A stretch of DNA of 59,006 nucleotides from Maribacter sp. 4G9 (GTDB taxonomy: Bacteria > Bacteroidota > Bacteroidia > Flavobacteriales > Flavobacteriaceae), in the NCBI RefSeq assembly GCF_002742265.1, contig NZ_MDGL01000076.1, positions 1-59,006 of the forward strand. The letters run 5' to 3'. The notes under the pieces were generated by a model. It had not been told where the DNA came from and searched no databases. It saw only the letters and a program-made list of their open reading frames with translations. This document shows, piece after piece, positions 34,427 through 43,559 of this stretch (position 1 is the first letter of the stretch; each line of letters opens with the position of its first letter). A program made the position numbers and the translations under genes.

Positions 34427-35020
34427 ATGGATAGAAGAAAAGCACTTAAGAAAGCGGGCCTATTGGCAGGGGCAACGATTGCGATGCCATCCCTTTTTTC
34501 CCTTTTACAATCCTGTAAAAATGAAACAAGGCTGGATTGGCAACCTGAGTTCTTTACCGAGGACGAAGCCAAGACCATTTCCGCTTTAATAGATACTATT
34601 TTACCAACTACCGATACCCCTGGTGGATTGGATGTAAAGGCCGATATGTTCATAGACAAAGTTGTTGCCCAAACGTATGATGCCGAAGGACAACAAAATA
34701 TGCGCAATGCCATTGCGGAATTCAACGCGACTAGCAAGGAGAAATATGGATCGACCTTTCATGCATTGAGCGAAGCCGATAAGGTGGCGATGTTAAAGGA
34801 AGAGGAGGCAAAAGCACCAAAGTTCAATCCCGGTGTTTGGGGAACTACGGTAGGGGACCAGCAACCTGTAGGTTTTTACAGATCGATGAAATCCATGGCT
34901 ATTTGGGCTTATTTTACATCCGAGAAAATAGGGGAAAACGTTTTGAGTTATGACCCCATTCCGGGCGGATACGAAGCTTGTAAGCCATTATCGGAAGTAG
35001 GAAATCGCTGGAGTCTATAG
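34427..35020 (+). CDS. Gluconate 2-dehydrogenase subunit 3 family protein
   Basis: A 197-residue protein starting MDRRKALKKAGLLAGATIAM, a twin-arginine-like signal with a hydrophobic stretch and SLLQSC, so it is likely exported and possibly lipidated. The mature part has the subunit 3 features (LSALIDTILPTTDTPG-type sequence, FIDKVV, FYRSMKSMAIWAYFTSEK). It is the small subunit of the preceding GMC dehydrogenase, probably helping its export or membrane attachment. Confidence 0.9.
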   Translation: MDRRKALKKAGLLAGATIAMPSLFSLLQSCKNETRLDWQPEFFTEDEAKTISALIDTILPTTDTPGGLDVKADMFIDKVVAQTYDAEGQQNMRNAIAEFNATSKEKYGSTFHALSEADKVAMLKEEEAKAPKFNPGVWGTTVGDQQPVGFYRSMKSMAIWAYFTSEKIGENVLSYDPIPGGYEACKPLSEVGNRWSL

Positions 35021-35047
35021 GATTTTTTACTTTCTACTTATCAGGCA

Positions 35048-35419
35048 TTATTTTTCCCATTTAATCGGGCTCACATCATCGTGGTTTAGAACCCTCAGGT
35101 TATCACGATCTATTCGCATGACCAGTTTGCACTCAGGATCTGGGCAGACGACTCGCGCATCGGTTTCCATCCAGTCGGCCGGATGATTTTTTCGCTGTTT
35201 GGTGGGTAAGAGGGGTATGGTGGATTGTAGGGCGTACAGACAAAAATCGGCGGTATCGGGCATGGACAGTTTTCCGCCTTTTAGGTAAAATTTATCGCCA
35301 ACTTTCATATTACAGGTGCAGTTACCGCCAATGTTCTCAACGACAACGGTTAAATCATAGAGTTCAAATTGATCATCCCTCAACGTATTCTCTTTTTCCA
35401 TTTTTATTTTTTCATTCAT
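35048..35419 (-). CDS. TIGR04076 family protein
   Basis: A 123-residue protein with the TIGR04076 pattern: ELYDLTVVVENIGGNC, KVGDKFYLKGGKLSMPDTADFC, LYALQSTIPLLPTKQR and ARVVCPDPECKLVMRIDR, with several conserved Cys that may bind a metal. I start at ATG 35419, whose first codons overlap the NhaC stop by 8 nt, so translation is coupled. Last gene of a four-gene operon (DUF885, aldo/keto reductase, NhaC, this). Function unknown. Confidence 0.82.
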   Translation of the reverse strand: MNEKIKMEKENTLRDDQFELYDLTVVVENIGGNCTCNMKVGDKFYLKGGKLSMPDTADFCLYALQSTIPLLPTKQRKNHPADWMETDARVVCPDPECKLVMRIDRDNLRVLNHDDVSPIKWEK

Positions 35420-36800
35420 TAAACTTACCCCAACCAAAAGTTAAGGTTATTACAACCATTATTAGTAGGCCCCAAGACATAAAATTGAACAATCCTACCT
35501 CTAACGGACTTACTTGTGGAATATCATATTCTTGGCCGGTTTTGGTCATATTGGCCATTAATATTACAGGTATAAAATAGGGCATCAAAAACGGGAATAT
35601 ACAGGCGATCAAGCTTAAGAGATTGGCGCGTCTAATTTTAGATACCCCTAACCGTTCACCTGTTTTTTTTGTAAAGTCGGCGACCATTAAAATAGCGACA
35701 ATGCTGTGGGTAGTCAATAACAAGGCCATACTCATGACCGTAACGATCCAACCTTCGGCATGCTTTTCGGTTTTTGCTTTGGTAGCGGCAAAATCCACCA
35801 AACGGTTCATAATTCCACTGGCCTTTAACGTAGCTACCAGGCCCATTAAGAGTATGGTAAAAAAACTAAGTCCTACAGCCCTGTTGATACCATCGATAAC
35901 AAAACTTTTGGTGGTGAAATTTTCGATATCCAGGACAATGACCCTATCGAATGGTAAAAGTCCAAATACTAGACTCAAAACTGTTCCAAAAAGTAACCCA
36001 AATAAGAGTCCGTGCAAAAGATGTTTTCCTTTCAGGAAAAGATAGATGATGAATGCGGGCACCAATAACATAGGGAGTCCTTTCGGATTGCCCAACCCAC
36101 CTATATCAGCAATACTTGAACCTACGTTGTTGTAGGCCATCACACCATAGGAGACCAAAGCAAACAATGCCGCAGGAAAAACATATTTCAATCGGCTTTT
36201 TATGGTTGTACCGATTTTGGCATCTTGACTTAGGGCGCTGGCAATGGTCGTGTCTGAAATAGGAGCGATAAAATCCCCAAAGGTGGCTCCGCCAATAATG
36301 GCCCCTGCCAAGGAAGGTAGATGTGCTCCTAAAACACCTCCAGTAGGGTAGAGCAGCGGACTACAAATCAATATGGTTGCGAAACTTGAACCCGTAGACA
36401 AGGAAACGATACAACAAATGATGAACGTAGCGATTATAAAACCTGGGCCCGAAAGTTTTACTTGATCGGTAAGCCAGATCAAGGCTTCCACAAAACCCGT
36501 AAGTGTCATAAGGACTCCTATAATAGATGCCAAGATCCAAGCGGTGATCATGATCATCACTATTTTTTGGGACATTCCAGCAATGACGACTTCGGAAAAT
36601 GCGGTTTTATCCTTACAAAGCAAAAGACCTAAACCCAAGGCCAATATTAAAATGGGCCAAAATCCACGCTCGTCCGGAGCACCGGAGAGGGCAATGCCAA
36701 TCACTCCGGAAACGAAAACGAAAAAGGGCAACAAGGTCCCTAAGGTGCCACCATAGAATTCGATTTTTGGAAGGGCTTCCTGTGTTTCGTCAAGTTTCAA
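35412..36800 (-). CDS. NhaC family Na+/H+ antiporter
   Basis: A 462-residue integral membrane protein with about eleven or twelve hydrophobic segments. Family marks are the SLSTGSSFATILICSPLLYP stretch near 135, GAIIGGATFGDFIAPISDTTIASALSQDA near 170 (given here only in part: GDFIAPISDTT is the ion-site motif), and LLTTHSIVAILMVADFTKK near 365. It should exchange Na+ (or a carboxylate/H+ pair, as in malate-lactate relatives) for protons. Third in a tightly packed operon with a DUF885 peptidase-like protein and an aldo/keto reductase, so uptake of an organic acid is a possible alternative. Confidence 0.88.
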   Translation of the reverse strand: MKLDETQEALPKIEFYGGTLGTLLPFFVFVSGVIGIALSGAPDERGFWPILILALGLGLLLCKDKTAFSEVVIAGMSQKIVMIMITAWILASIIGVLMTLTGFVEALIWLTDQVKLSGPGFIIATFIICCIVSLSTGSSFATILICSPLLYPTGGVLGAHLPSLAGAIIGGATFGDFIAPISDTTIASALSQDAKIGTTIKSRLKYVFPAALFALVSYGVMAYNNVGSSIADIGGLGNPKGLPMLLVPAFIIYLFLKGKHLLHGLLFGLLFGTVLSLVFGLLPFDRVIVLDIENFTTKSFVIDGINRAVGLSFFTILLMGLVATLKASGIMNRLVDFAATKAKTEKHAEGWIVTVMSMALLLTTHSIVAILMVADFTKKTGERLGVSKIRRANLLSLIACIFPFLMPYFIPVILMANMTKTGQEYDIPQVSPLEVGLFNFMSWGLLIMVVITLTFGWGKFNE

Positions 36801-36802
36801 AC

Positions 36803-37846
36803 TTAGTCTTCGTTAAGGTTATATTTCATAATGGAACCATGTTTGCCGGTCTTATCGCGTTCCAATTCATAAAAGGGACCGTTGGGGCCTTTGCTTCGGG
36901 AAACAATTGATTCTATTTTGACAAGGTCATTCTGGTTTAAGGTAAAACTGTCCAATTTCTGTAGACTCTCTAGATGATTACGGTTTCTTGCGCCAACGAT
37001 GATACCACCCACCATTTGTTTTTGTAAAATATAGTTACAAGCAACTTCAGCGATACCTACCTGGTATTGGTCGGCAATCGTTCTAAGGACCTGAAGTGCC
37101 TCTTGAAAAAGTTCATAACCTCCAAATTCATCAATGATCAATCTGTATTTGGTCAGGGAACGATTTTCATAAGGGGGTACAGGGTCGGGTGCGTTCAGAT
37201 AACGGTCACTCAGGAACCCACCTGCCACGGTGCCGTAGCAGAGATAGGGAATGTTGTGTTCTTTGGCCAGCGCGGTCATATTCTTTTCCACCCGATGGTC
37301 CAGTACGGAATATTGCACTTGATTGGATGCGATGGTTACACCGGCATCCAGCATTTCCTGAATGTGCTTCGTATCAAAATTAGTAACTCCTAGAAATCGT
37401 ATTTTTCCGCTTTTTTGCAATTCCGAAAGGTGGACTGCAGTTTCTAAATATTTCGGGAATTGATAATCCCACCAAGCGAATTGTACCAAATCCAATTGTT
37501 CTACACCAAGGCGTTTGAGCGAACGGTCAATTATCCGGATCGTATCCTCTTTCTTGAGCGTTGCCAGGGCATTGTAGTCCGGAACATATTTGGTGTGCAC
37601 TTGAATCGGTGACAATTCTCCCGAACGGAATTGATCCTTATATTTTTTTCTAAACTTGCCGATGAGTTCTTCTACCCCTGTATAAATATCGGCACAATCG
37701 AACGTGGTTATACCCGCTTTTACGAAATGACGCATATCGACCAAGGCTTGTTCTTCTGAGATATTTCCGTGACCTCCCGCCAAGTGCCATCCACCTTTGA
37801 TCACCCTTGAAATGGTATATCCGGGTTGTAATTCTATTCGTTTCAT
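36803..37846 (-). CDS. Aldo/keto reductase family protein with substituted catalytic His
   Basis: A 347-residue TIM-barrel protein of the aldo/keto reductase superfamily. D50 and Y55 (TFDCADIYTG) and K86 (HTKY) of the catalytic tetrad are in place. The fourth residue, normally His in the DxxQFHWW motif of this subgroup, is Ala (A124 in LVQFAWWDY). The NADPH-binding end IIVGARNRNHLE is intact. Activity is therefore uncertain or altered. It is encoded 2-3 nt from both neighbours in the DUF885-AKR-NhaC-TIGR04076 operon. Confidence 0.87.
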   Translation of the reverse strand: MKRIELQPGYTISRVIKGGWHLAGGHGNISEEQALVDMRHFVKAGITTFDCADIYTGVEELIGKFRKKYKDQFRSGELSPIQVHTKYVPDYNALATLKKEDTIRIIDRSLKRLGVEQLDLVQFAWWDYQFPKYLETAVHLSELQKSGKIRFLGVTNFDTKHIQEMLDAGVTIASNQVQYSVLDHRVEKNMTALAKEHNIPYLCYGTVAGGFLSDRYLNAPDPVPPYENRSLTKYRLIIDEFGGYELFQEALQVLRTIADQYQVGIAEVACNYILQKQMVGGIIVGARNRNHLESLQKLDSFTLNQNDLVKIESIVSRSKGPNGPFYELERDKTGKHGSIMKYNLNED

Positions 37847-37849
37847 GGA

Positions 37850-39556
37850 TTAATTGGGGCTTGTATTTTTAAAAATGTCATAAAATTCATCAATGGGTAT
37901 AGGTCCTGCCTTCATAATGGTATCCATAAAATATTTCAAATCGAAATTGTCGCCCAAACGTTCCTTTTCGGTTTTTAGTAATTGCGTGAATTGGGCTCCT
38001 CCCAAATAGTAGGAGGTAAGCTGCAAGGGACTGTTTATGATTCGTCCCCAAAGACTTTTGGCGAACTGTGGTGCCAATAAGGAAGTTTCGGTCGAGAATT
38101 CTAAAACTTGATCTTGGTTCCACCCGTTACAATGCACTTGCACGGATGTGTATGCCCGATTTGCATTTTCCAGGCGTTTGCGCAAGTGTGCCAAAAGGGT
38201 TAGTTTATTTTCAGCTTCCCACCCGGCATCCAATAGCACTTTTTCAGTAAAAGTGGCCCAACCTTCAATGAAAATGCCATATGGGAAAAGCAACCTTAGT
38301 CTATGCGGCGTTTCCCGGCTGATTTTCAATTGCATGTAATGCCCTGGGAAAAGTTCATGGATAACAATCATACGGTTAAAAGGCTTGTTGAAAGAAGCCC
38401 AAAAATCCACTTGTTCCTGTTGCGGCAGGGTATCAGGAATGGAAGGTAAGTTGAGCGTAGTCATGGGATTGGGGTCGAATGGCGGCGCACTCGCCACCCA
38501 GCCGATACGTGCTGCGGGACCAGCGCTCTCCGGTGCAGTTTGAATACGTAAGGTCTGATTTTTGGGTAAGGTGGCAATATTGTTTTTTTGAATGAATGCG
38601 ACGGCACTATCGGCCAGTTGTTGCCAAAATTGAAGGTAGTCGGCACTGTTCAAGGGAGCGTCTTTTTCCATATCAACTAAGGCCAAACCAATAATCTCCA
38701 AGTCGGTTTTAGGAAGATTTTTAGTGGGATAGGTCTCAAGAAGGTATTGTTTTGATACCTCAGCCATTAAATCACGAACCGTCCCAATTTCGTTCAAGGC
38801 CATTTCGGCCAATTCGGTTGAAGTTAGATCGCTGTCCGTATACAATTTTAACCTTCGGTCATATTCCTGTTTTCCTAGAATAGATGTCTCAGGTAACGTG
38901 TTGTCCTCAAATTTTTCCAGCACAAATGCTTTTAAGGACTCCATACTTTGTATAGCGGAATCCATCGCAGGGCATTCCCTCGAAATTGAATTCTGACCTC
39001 TATTTTTGAAGTCACCCTGAGTCAGATATGTTAGGGATTTCGATACATTTTCAAGGCCTTGTTCCAAATCGTCTTTTGAAACGTTTTTTAGATTTTTTTG
39101 CGCAGCCGATGCCAATTTTTCTATGGATACAAACCGATTGCACATAATGTCATCTTTCTCATGGTCCAGAAGATAATTGGCTTTTATGACCGTAGGGATT
39201 GCGTCCGAAATAAGTTCCGCGTACAGATTGAGAGAAGTGGTATGCTTGCTTAGGTTCTTCCACGTATCAACTTCAGATTGGGCCTGAACCCTTAGTAATC
39301 TCCTGTCAATAGGATCAATTTGGGCATTGGGTTGGGAAAGTAAGGTCAGGATTTGTTCGTTGAATTCTAGCCATTGGGCAATCGTATTTTCTGATAGGTC
39401 CTCATAATGAAATACAGAAGGTCGCATACCCGCTTCCAGTGCTTTGGAAGGGTAAAATGCCTTCCAAGCTGAAATATATCGTTCGCCCAAGTCCTGCGCT
39501 GATACAGAAAAAGTTAACAGGAAAAATAACAGCCAATGGCCATATTTGGTTTTCAT
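37850..39556 (-). CDS. Secreted DUF885 family metallopeptidase-like protein
   Basis: A 568-residue protein with a signal peptide (cleavage near residue 20, VSA-Q). The DUF885 zinc motif HELFPGHYMQ (HExxxGH) and the downstream FIEGWATFTEK glutamate motif are intact, followed by the conserved C-terminal YYLGGAQFTQLL and KAGPIPIDEFYD. The fold is related to thermolysin-like and carboxypeptidase Taq peptidases. First gene of the four-gene operon; its promoter is in the 74-nt gap shared with the divergent NUDIX gene. Confidence 0.88.
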   Translation of the reverse strand: MKTKYGHWLLFFLLTFSVSAQDLGERYISAWKAFYPSKALEAGMRPSVFHYEDLSENTIAQWLEFNEQILTLLSQPNAQIDPIDRRLLRVQAQSEVDTWKNLSKHTTSLNLYAELISDAIPTVIKANYLLDHEKDDIMCNRFVSIEKLASAAQKNLKNVSKDDLEQGLENVSKSLTYLTQGDFKNRGQNSISRECPAMDSAIQSMESLKAFVLEKFEDNTLPETSILGKQEYDRRLKLYTDSDLTSTELAEMALNEIGTVRDLMAEVSKQYLLETYPTKNLPKTDLEIIGLALVDMEKDAPLNSADYLQFWQQLADSAVAFIQKNNIATLPKNQTLRIQTAPESAGPAARIGWVASAPPFDPNPMTTLNLPSIPDTLPQQEQVDFWASFNKPFNRMIVIHELFPGHYMQLKISRETPHRLRLLFPYGIFIEGWATFTEKVLLDAGWEAENKLTLLAHLRKRLENANRAYTSVQVHCNGWNQDQVLEFSTETSLLAPQFAKSLWGRIINSPLQLTSYYLGGAQFTQLLKTEKERLGDNFDLKYFMDTIMKAGPIPIDEFYDIFKNTSPN

Positions 39557-39630
39557 AGCCTAAAAAAACAGGTTTGGTCTTGTTGGGAAAGATAGCAATT
39601 TATGCGGATTATGTTCGTTAAATTTAGCAC

Positions 39631-40224
39631 ATGGAAAACAGTAGAATTAAAAATATAGACCACCAAATTCTTTCTGATAATTGGTACACCCTCAACAAAT
39701 ACACTTTTGAATATCAAAAGTTTGATGGTAGTTGGGAGGTTCAAAAACGGGAATCCTATGATTGTGGCGATGGGGCAGCCGTACTTTTATACAATACCCG
39801 GAAAGGAACCGTGGTGCTTACCCGTCAATTTAGAATGCCTACGTATGTAAATGACAATACGGATGGAATGATGGTGGAAGTTTGTGCCGGTCTATTGGAC
39901 GGACTCACGCCCAAGGAGTGTATTTTAAAGGAAATATTGGAAGAAACTGGGTATCAACTTACTGAAGTAGAACAGGTATTGGTCACGTACATGTGTCCGG
40001 GTTCCGTAACCCAGAAGCTCTATTTGTTCATTGGGGAGTATCAAGACGCCATGAAGGTTGAAGCAGGAGGCGGTGCGGACGATGAAACTGAAAATATCGA
40101 AGTTTTGGAAATGCCCTTTGAAAATGCGTTACAGATGATGGCTAATGGCGAAATCTGTGATGCCAAGACCGTCATGCTGCTGCAATATGCGCAAACTAAT
40201 AATTTGATAAGAGTTAATAGTTAA
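39631..40224 (+). CDS. NUDIX hydrolase (NudK/ADP-ribose pyrophosphatase-like)
   Basis: A 197-residue NUDIX protein most like GDP-mannose or ADP-sugar pyrophosphatases of the NudK/NudF group: VLTRQFRMPTYVNDN, the Nudix core KECILKEILEETGY near 115-130, and VTYMCPGSVTQKLYLFIGEY. It hydrolyses a nucleoside diphosphate linked to a sugar or similar group; exact substrate unknown. Divergent from the DUF885 operon. Confidence 0.88.
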   Translation: MENSRIKNIDHQILSDNWYTLNKYTFEYQKFDGSWEVQKRESYDCGDGAAVLLYNTRKGTVVLTRQFRMPTYVNDNTDGMMVEVCAGLLDGLTPKECILKEILEETGYQLTEVEQVLVTYMCPGSVTQKLYLFIGEYQDAMKVEAGGGADDETENIEVLEMPFENALQMMANGEICDAKTVMLLQYAQTNNLIRVNS

Positions 40225-40232
40225 TTTTATTA

Positions 40233-40267
40233 CCAACAACCAACAACCAACAACCAACAACGAACAC
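40233..40267. repeat. Heptanucleotide array (CCAACAA type), second locus
   Basis: Four perfect CCAACAA units followed by CGAACAC, filling the 43-nt gap between the convergent NUDIX and PBP4 genes. The unit sequence is shared with 30341..30375. Confidence 0.78.
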
Positions 40268-41536
40268 CTAATACCCTTCCCGTATCGCCTCGAAAATTGA
40301 TTGCATTCGTTCCTTTACTTCCGATGAAGAATGCCTAAAGTGATTGTTCATAAAACTGAAGATTAGCAACTTTCCTTTTCTGGTCCTTAGATAACCACTT
40401 AAACAATAGTTATTACTTAGACTTCCCGATTTCGCAAAGATATAGGGTTCCTCTTTGCCCCCGTACCAAGATTCAACCGTTCCCGAAACACCTCCGGTAG
40501 GAAAAATACTAAAAAGACGTTCTTCAGGCACTTCCTTGTAAAGCAGATTTAAAACATATACCATGGATTGCGGTGTGAATAGATTGTACCGCGATAATCC
40601 TGAACCGTCCACCCATCGTGGCTGCTGGGGGAGGTCCTTTAAATGGTTTTTCAAGATATGGTTTCGGGCATTTTCTGAGTTCAAGGTATCCGTCAGTATT
40701 CCAGATGCCATTATGAGCAGTTGTTCGGCAATGAAGTTATCGCTTTCATGCATCAATCTCACATATAGGGAATCGGTATCAATTCCGTAGAGCGTTCCTT
40801 TCTTGCCCTGGGGCATTTTATCGATTAGGGTGACCGACTTTGAAAACAGTCGCTCCAAAATATTTTTAACGGTGTGTGTTTCTGTTTTAAAGGGAATTTC
40901 CAAGGAATCCCTTTCGGTAGTATCAAAATAGAAAATGTTCTTGTCTTTTTCACGGTTCCATGTATTTTGAACCTGTACCACACTGTCTTTAAAATAATCC
41001 GGGGAAACTTTGAAATTTGGTGTTTGTTGGATTAAGACTGTATTTCCGAAAAGGGGGAAAGCACTTCGCTCCGGGGAATAGTACCACGCAAAATCGTCCC
41101 AGGACCAACCCGGACCCATATGGGTATCCTGAAAATTAGCATGAGAGAATGCCAGATTGCTACTTTTTTCTAGAAAGGAATAGGCCGTGCTATCCTGTAG
41201 ATAATGATGCAAAAAGGAAGGATCGCCAGTTCCCTCAAAATATAGGGTGTCGTTTTGATGCGTGTAATTAAGGGCGGGCACATGCTTGGGCAAGGTTTTT
41301 AAGGCCGTGTATAAGGTGAATATTTTTGTATTGCTGGCCGGGGTAAAATATTTATCGCTATTGTAATCATAGAGTGTATCCTTAGCGATAGGGTCTAAAA
41401 CCAAGAACCCTGTAAATTGAGTATCGTAAAACGAAGAATACAATGTTGCATCAATTGATTTTCGAGTTCTTTGTTTTACGCTTGCGCAACTGAATACAAG
41501 GGCTGTGACCAGCAATAATATAGATATTTTTTGCAT
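40268..41536 (-). CDS. D-alanyl-D-alanine carboxypeptidase, PBP4/S13 type
   Basis: A 422-residue serine peptidase of family S13 with an N-terminal lipoprotein-like signal (VFSC, Cys17). All three penicillin-binding motifs are visible: S68-NTK71 (PASNTKIFT), SDN (HESDNFIAEQ) and KSG (AKSGSLSNNY, the KTG variant). It trims or cross-checks peptidoglycan stem peptides in the periplasm. The length is slightly short for the family because the inserted domain is reduced. Monocistronic. Confidence 0.9.
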   Translation of the reverse strand: MQKISILLLVTALVFSCASVKQRTRKSIDATLYSSFYDTQFTGFLVLDPIAKDTLYDYNSDKYFTPASNTKIFTLYTALKTLPKHVPALNYTHQNDTLYFEGTGDPSFLHHYLQDSTAYSFLEKSSNLAFSHANFQDTHMGPGWSWDDFAWYYSPERSAFPLFGNTVLIQQTPNFKVSPDYFKDSVVQVQNTWNREKDKNIFYFDTTERDSLEIPFKTETHTVKNILERLFSKSVTLIDKMPQGKKGTLYGIDTDSLYVRLMHESDNFIAEQLLIMASGILTDTLNSENARNHILKNHLKDLPQQPRWVDGSGLSRYNLFTPQSMVYVLNLLYKEVPEERLFSIFPTGGVSGTVESWYGGKEEPYIFAKSGSLSNNYCLSGYLRTRKGKLLIFSFMNNHFRHSSSEVKERMQSIFEAIREGY

Positions 41537-41721
41537 TTAATAAATAGGTATCGTGTTGTTAACCAATATTTTAGGATATAAACTTAGTTTTTAGTATATT
41601 TCATCGAGTCACATAGTGTGGTGGTTTAACATTTTTTATTTGAATTTAACTTTTTGACCACAATATTATACAGGCTTTGGGGTTTAAATTTACACAACAA
41701 CTAATTTAAAAACGTGTTTAG

Positions 41722-41919
41722 ATGAAGAGAACAATGTTGGAGTACAGTAAAACGGTGCTCCAGAAGGTTAGTTTTGATGCCAAATTGTTTTACAAGGAGC
41801 TTAGAAAAGCCCTTGAGAGATTGCTACCGGAGGAGGTAGCTGAATTAAAGGTCTGGTTGGAAAATTTTGTAATGGATAAACCAGAGCTTAAGTCTAGTTT
41901 AATGTATCTTAAAGCATAA
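41722..41919 (+). CDS. Conserved small hypothetical protein (65 aa)
   Basis: A 65-residue, probably all-helical cytoplasmic protein (MKRTMLEYSKTVLQKVSFDA, then LFYKELRKALERLLPEEVAE and LKVWLENF). It has its own leader and a strong terminator 2 nt after the stop, and a plausible start, which supports a real gene rather than chance. I believe similar short proteins occur in other flavobacteria but recognise no domain. Function unknown. Confidence 0.75.
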   Translation: MKRTMLEYSKTVLQKVSFDAKLFYKELRKALERLLPEEVAELKVWLENFVMDKPELKSSLMYLKA

Positions 41920-41921
41920 GT

Positions 41922-41948
41922 AAAAAGCCACTGAAAAGTGGCTTTTTT
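41922..41948 (+). terminator. Rho-independent terminator of the 65-residue protein gene
   Basis: AAAAGCCACT-GAAA-AGTGGCTTTT stem of 10 bp with a GAAA loop and a run of seven T. Confidence 0.9.
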
Positions 41949-41996
41949 TATGACTTGGTGTTATGCCACTTTCATAGATGTCAGCGTAAATTGATT

Positions 41997-42935
41997 TTAC
42001 TTGTTTAGAGGACTAATGATCTTAACGTCCTGAAAAGCAATCGCACCTCTTACAACGGAGGAGATAACATCCCTCAATGCCTCCGTAATCTGGATTTTGA
42101 GTTCACTTTTATGATAGATCAGACTTACCTCCCGGGCCGGGGAGGGTTCCTTGAAGTATTTGAGATTTTGCTTTTTATCGGCTTCCAATTCCAATGTATT
42201 TAAGAAGGGTAGAAGGGTCATGCCAAGGCCTTCGTTGGAAAGATTGATCAAGGTCTCAAAACTTCCACTCTGCAGCTGAAAGTGGTCGGCCCCCAGTTTT
42301 TTTGGAGCTTTACAAAGATTCAAAACACCTTCCCTAAAACAATGCCCGTCCTGTAATAATAGGATATCGGAAACGTCAAGATCTTCTACCTCAAGTGTGG
42401 AAAAAGTACCCAATCGATGGTTTTTTGGAACGTAACCAACAAATGGCTCATAATACAAAGGCCTTTCTATGATGGTGTCCACCTCCAAGGGTGTGGCGGC
42501 AATGGCGGCATCTAAATGACCGTCCTGCAGGTTATCAATAAGGGTTTCCGTGTTTTGTTCCTTAATGATGAGGTTTACCTTGGGGTATTTGTTGATAAAT
42601 GTTTTTAGAAACATGGGTAAAAGGGTGGGCATGATGGTAGGAATGATACCCAAGGTGTAATCACCTCCTATATAGCCTTTTTCCTGATCTACAATATCCT
42701 TTATCCTGTTGGCTTCGTTTACGATATTCTTTGCTTGGGCCACAATTTTTTGGCCTACTTCGGTGACCGTAATCGGTTTTTTTCCGCGGTCGAATATTTG
42801 TACATCCAATTCATCCTCAAGCTTTTGTACCTGCATACTTAAAGTGGGTTGGGTCACAAAACTTTTCTCGGCCGCCAAGGTGAAGTTTTGATATTCGGCA
42901 ACTGCCAATACGTATCTTAATTGGGTAATTGTCAT
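41997..42935 (-). CDS. oxyR: Hydrogen peroxide-sensing LysR regulator OxyR
   Basis: A 312-residue LysR-type protein: N-terminal winged helix (TLAAEKSFVTQPTLSMQVQK) and a periplasmic-binding-type sensor domain. The OxyR redox pair is at exactly the E. coli numbering, C199 (LLLQDGHC) and C208 (LNLC), so it should form the peroxide-induced disulfide. It is divergent from dps, a classical OxyR target, which is broken here. Confidence 0.94.
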   Translation of the reverse strand: MTITQLRYVLAVAEYQNFTLAAEKSFVTQPTLSMQVQKLEDELDVQIFDRGKKPITVTEVGQKIVAQAKNIVNEANRIKDIVDQEKGYIGGDYTLGIIPTIMPTLLPMFLKTFINKYPKVNLIIKEQNTETLIDNLQDGHLDAAIAATPLEVDTIIERPLYYEPFVGYVPKNHRLGTFSTLEVEDLDVSDILLLQDGHCFREGVLNLCKAPKKLGADHFQLQSGSFETLINLSNEGLGMTLLPFLNTLELEADKKQNLKYFKEPSPAREVSLIYHKSELKIQITEALRDVISSVVRGAIAFQDVKIISPLNK

Positions 42936-43057
42936 GCTAACGATTTTGATGCTAAAGGTATTAAAACTATCAATATTATTTATGACTGTCGTTATTTTTA
43001 TTCGATATCTTTATACTTAGTAATGTAATCGACAACTTAATATATAAATACACAGAT

Positions 43058-43536
43058 ATGAAATTAAATAGTATTGGTTTAGGAACCCACAAATCTGAAG
43101 AGATTAGTAAGGATTTAAATTTGCTTTTGGCCAATTTTCAAAGGTAATATCAAAACTTCCGTGGAATTCATTGGAATATTAGGGGCAAAAGATTCTTTGA
43201 CTTGCACTTAAAGTTTGAAGAGTTATATACCGATGCAACCGCTAAAGTAGATATGCTGGCAGAGCGAATATTAACCTTGGGCGGTGTTCCTATGCATACT
43301 TTCGAGTACTACATTGATAGGGCTTCGGTACCTGTAGGCAAGAATATTATCAAGGATGATGAAGCAATTCGTTTGATTGTCAATTCGTTAAAGGAATTGC
43401 TAACCATAGAAAGAAGTATTTTAAAATCATCGGACGAGGCTGATGATGAAGGAACCAAATCTATGATTAGTGATTTCATTACGGAACAGAAAAAACCGTT
43501 TGGAAGATGAAGGCTTGGCTGGCAGAAGAAATTTAA
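43058..43536 (+). pseudogene. dps: dps-family ferritin-like protein, inactivated by a stop and a frameshift
   Basis: Read from ATG 43058 the frame gives MKLNSIGLGTHKSEEISKDL, then LLLANFQR, a TAA stop (43145..43147), then YQNFRGIHWNIRGKRFFDLH and on through ILTLGGVPMHTFEYYID to DFITEQKK. The frame is then lost at a short A-run near 43489; restoring one base there recovers TVWKMKAWLAEEI and a stop at 43534..43536. The ferroxidase residues (HWN, DLHLKFEELYTD) are kept, so decay is recent. At the stop, relatives have a Tyr codon (QxYYQN), so one substitution suffices. An internal TTG at 43202 would give a 102-residue fragment without the first helix. If it is not sequencing error, this strain lacks this Dps mini-ferritin. 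Confidence 0.85.
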
Positions 43537-43559
43537 TGTATAGAAAGCCTGCGAAATGG

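Noticed and set aside
43202..43510. Short Dps protein starting at an internal TTG
   Set aside because: It lacks the first helix and the C-terminus; the flanking DNA clearly encodes the missing parts in broken form, so it is part of a pseudogene.
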